From positions 1-7,795 of the forward strand of contig CAZWHE010000175.1 in NCBI GenBank assembly GCA_964633825.1: a stretch of DNA of 7,795 nucleotides, read 5' to 3'. The notes under the pieces are model-generated. The model saw only the letters and a program-made list of their open reading frames with translations. It was not told where the DNA came from and made no database searches. Below are positions 5,775 to 7,795 of the stretch, one piece after another. Made by a program: the position numbers and the translations under genes. The stretch comes from CAZWHE01 sp964633825. Lineage in GTDB: Bacteria; Planctomycetota; B15-G4; CAYZWU01. The stretch's first letter is position 1. Each line of letters starts with the position of its first letter.

Positions 5775-6551
5775 ATGAGAATCGTATCCCTTTGTCCGAG
5801 CAATTCGGAAATTCTTTTCGCCGTCAATGCCGGAGCGCAGGTGGTTGCCGCCGAGAAGTGGACCGATTATCCCCCGGAAGCCGCCCGCCTGCCGAGCGTC
5901 GGGACGGAGATCGATGTGGACATGGACGCCGTCGAGTCATACCGCCCCGATCTTGTGCTTGCTTCGCTCTCCGTTCCGGGCATGGAAAAGAATGTGCATG
6001 CCCTGGAAGAACGAGGGATTCCGCACATGGTTCTCGATCCTCACACGATCGATGACATATACGACGACATTCTCCGTGTCGGCGATGCCGTGGATCGCGC
6101 GGAGGAGGCTTTAACGCTTGTCCGCTCGATGAAGAACGAGATCGCCGGCCTGAAAAAGATCAATGCCGCGAAAAAAAAACCGGTCCGCATCTATATCGAA
6201 TGGTGGCCGAAGCCCGCCATAAGCCCCGGAAAGAACTGCTGGACGAACGAAATGATCGAGATCGCCGGCGGGATCAATATCTTCAACGACATCGGGAAAG
6301 CGAGCGGCCCTGTCGGTTACGACGATGTTTTGAAACGCGATCCCGAGATAATCCTTCTCTGCTGGTGCGGCATTCACAAATCCGAGATCGATCCCGCTTC
6401 TCTCGGTTCCCGCGAGGGGTGGGGCCGCATGAACGTCGTGGCAAGAAAGCAGATTCACGTGGTCGATGAGGGCTGGTACGGCCGTCCCTCTCCTCGCATC
6501 GTTCTCGGCATCGGGCAGATGGCGCGGTTTGTCGCCGAGATCGGGATCTGA
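5775..6551 (+). CDS. BtuF-like helical-backbone metal/cobalamin-binding protein without signal peptide
   Basis: This 258-residue protein belongs to the periplasmic-binding-protein family of BtuF and FhuD (PF01497, COG0614). It aligns with E. coli BtuF from memory: MRIVSLCPSNSEILFAV against the BtuF start, TDYPPEA against SDYPPQA, ESYRPDLVLA against ALKPDLVIA, EIAGGINIFND against EVCGGENIFKD, and GWYGRPSPRIV against DWFERASPRII. A long central helix (~104-133) joins the two lobes. BtuF-type proteins bind corrinoid or iron complexes and normally deliver them to an ABC importer. Here the chosen start gives no signal peptide or lipobox, the upstream in-frame extension does not supply one, and no permease or ATPase gene is adjacent. 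A cytoplasmic corrinoid- or metal-binding role is therefore possible, as is a missed export route. An unusual LLCWCG (Cys196, Cys198) lies at the end of a core strand. It may share a transcript with ispG. Confidence 0.88.
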   Translation: MRIVSLCPSNSEILFAVNAGAQVVAAEKWTDYPPEAARLPSVGTEIDVDMDAVESYRPDLVLASLSVPGMEKNVHALEERGIPHMVLDPHTIDDIYDDILRVGDAVDRAEEALTLVRSMKNEIAGLKKINAAKKKPVRIYIEWWPKPAISPGKNCWTNEMIEIAGGINIFNDIGKASGPVGYDDVLKRDPEIILLCWCGIHKSEIDPASLGSREGWGRMNVVARKQIHVVDEGWYGRPSPRIVLGIGQMARFVAEIGI

Positions 6552-6561
6552 CCTCAATCGG

Positions 6562-7713
6562 TCAGTCGATCAATTCAACCAGCCCGGTCCCTTCCAGGTA
6601 AGTATGCATGATCCGGGCCAGGAGCCTGTTTCCTTCTTTGTTGAAGTGCAGAATCCCGTAAAGCCTTTCGGGGTCATGCCGGCCCAGAAGGTTTATCAAG
6701 CCTTCTCCGAGGTTTAACACGTGCTCGACACGGTGTTCTTTCAGGCCGTCTATCAGGCTTTGGTATGGCCACTTGCCCGTGTCGCGGAAATGACAAAGAT
6801 CATGTTCCGTCGGGATCAGTGTAATGACCGGCGCTTTTCCGCGAGATATTGCTTTCTCGGCAAAGGCGGCCAGGATTTCCACAGTGAGGGGGAGTGCCTG
6901 TGAGGGGTGGTCATCTTGGTAAAAATCGAAGTACACGGGTATTTGAAACAGATTGGAGCGAATGTGGATGTTGTTGATTGATCGGAGCACGGACAGGGTG
7001 TAGGGAAAAGCCAGCTCTCTTTTACCCGCTGGGCCGCCGGGAACAAAATAATCGTGTTGAAAGTAGAGCCCCGGATCGGCAATCGCTTTGTCAAACTCTT
7101 TTTTCGATGAGAATGAAACAAGGGGTATCAGCCGCAGGCGCTTGTTCTCGTCGAGAATAAATCTCGGCTTGAACCCGACTCCCGGCCCCTTTCCTACGAG
7201 CAATTTCCTGTATTGATTCACGTTCCTGAGGATGTTTTCAGAGAGATGGTTGAGAATAACGATTGCTGCCTCGTCGTTTTCATTCCGAAGAAACCTCAAA
7301 TACGCCTGATCCGACCCGTAGCCGGTCACTCCATAGTTCGCAACCCGGCGATTCAGTCGGATCGACAGGAGATTGCTCCAGGCATGTTCCGGGCCGACTT
7401 CATAACCATATGTGTAGGAATCGCCGTAAAGCGATACGCCGGTTTTGTGAACGCCCGGATCGGGAAAAGCCGGTATGACACGGCTTCCTTTTTCATCACG
7501 GAGCCCGTCACACCCAAAAGTTGCGGGATCGGGCCACCCGAGCGCTTCATCTCTTTTCGCCTGGTATTCGTCAAAAGAGATGGAGGCCGAGGGTGTATAA
7601 AAAATCCCCCTCTTTTGAAGAAAGAGGCCCGCCAGGAGCGCCGATCCTTCAGCGGCCGCGATCATCAGGGCCAGGATCGACAGTTTCAGGAGCAATTTGT
7701 GAGACAAGTTCAT
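6562..7713 (-). CDS. Membrane-anchored SGNH/GDSL hydrolase-like protein
   Basis: This is a 383-residue protein. Residues ~7-32 form one hydrophobic segment after a Lys-containing start, so it is an uncleaved anchor or a signal peptide that places the rest outside the cytoplasm. The SGNH blocks are visible: GDSYTYG with nucleophile Ser99, NYGVTGYGSDQAYLRF with Gly128, a strand ending ILNHLSEN (Asn155 or Asn160 as the third block), and LHFNKEGNRLLA with His356. The Asp usually three residues before that His is Gly353, so activity may rely on a Ser-His dyad or be weak. Related proteins often act as esterases or acyltransferases on surface polysaccharides; the substrate here is unknown. AGGGA lies five bases before the ATG at 7713, and an extended -10 promoter lies just upstream. 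Its stop is 10 bases from that of the convergent BtuF-like gene, with no room for a separate terminator between the reading frames. Confidence 0.88.
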   Translation of the reverse strand: MNLSHKLLLKLSILALMIAAAEGSALLAGLFLQKRGIFYTPSASISFDEYQAKRDEALGWPDPATFGCDGLRDEKGSRVIPAFPDPGVHKTGVSLYGDSYTYGYEVGPEHAWSNLLSIRLNRRVANYGVTGYGSDQAYLRFLRNENDEAAIVILNHLSENILRNVNQYRKLLVGKGPGVGFKPRFILDENKRLRLIPLVSFSSKKEFDKAIADPGLYFQHDYFVPGGPAGKRELAFPYTLSVLRSINNIHIRSNLFQIPVYFDFYQDDHPSQALPLTVEILAAFAEKAISRGKAPVITLIPTEHDLCHFRDTGKWPYQSLIDGLKEHRVEHVLNLGEGLINLLGRHDPERLYGILHFNKEGNRLLARIMHTYLEGTGLVELID

Positions 7714-7750
7714 GGCCGTCCCTGGTCAGTCAGGGGTTGATTTTGGATCG

Positions 7751-7759
7751 ATTGTATCA
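7751..7759 (-). promoter_or_regulatory. Extended -10 promoter for the SGNH gene
   Basis: The minus strand reads TGATACAAT at 7759-7751, an extended -10 (TGN plus a 5/6 hexamer) that does not need a strong -35, and none is evident. Transcription would start near 7744, about 30 bases before the ATG. The element sits within a small inverted repeat, CGATT (7749-7753) and AATCG (7760-7764), which might serve as an operator. Confidence 0.4.
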
Positions 7760-7795
7760 AATCGTGTCGGTGCAAAACATCGGGGAACAAGGTAC

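Overview
The window is ordinary-looking chromosomal DNA from a moderately GC-rich bacterium. It carries ispG, an enzyme of the MEP isoprenoid pathway, and a predicted lipoprotein. The gene set (a HEAT-repeat/cyclophilin lipoprotein, a DUF116 membrane protein beside an FmdB zinc ribbon, and an IF2_N-DUF2325 fusion) would suit a deep-branching, possibly anaerobic lineage such as the Acidobacteriota/Aminicenantes. That placement is a guess from gene content, and no marker here fixes the taxon. I see no tRNA, rRNA, CRISPR array, insertion sequence or phage gene.

Layout. Positions 1-4456 are a run of minus-strand genes. In transcription order (right to left) they are: an FmdB-type zinc-ribbon protein (4226-4456); one base further on, a two-TM DUF116 protein (3406-4224); an AT-rich gap (3209-3405); a possible 65-residue protein (3011-3208); an IF2_N-DUF2325 protein with a Cys cluster (1923-2870); and a large lipoprotein of HEAT repeats ending in a cyclophilin-like domain (1841 down to the left edge, where it is cut off). 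A 204-base divergent region (4457-4660) separates this block from a plus-strand pair, ispG (4661-5722) and a BtuF-like binding protein with no signal peptide (5775-6551). A minus-strand SGNH/GDSL-like membrane-anchored protein (6562-7713) converges on that pair, with only 10 bases between the stop codons.

How the genes relate. FmdB and DUF116 look translationally coupled and are probably one functional unit. The two plus-strand genes may be co-transcribed, but no pathway obviously links them. The remaining genes look like independent units, each with a plausible promoter of its own or an unresolved start. I find no clear multi-gene novel system. The most unusual items are the HEAT lipoprotein, whose cyclophilin domain has lost the usual catalytic residues; the IF2_N/Cys-cluster/DUF2325 architecture; the leaderless BtuF-like protein with a Cys-Trp-Cys motif; and the SGNH protein lacking the Asp of its Asp-His block.
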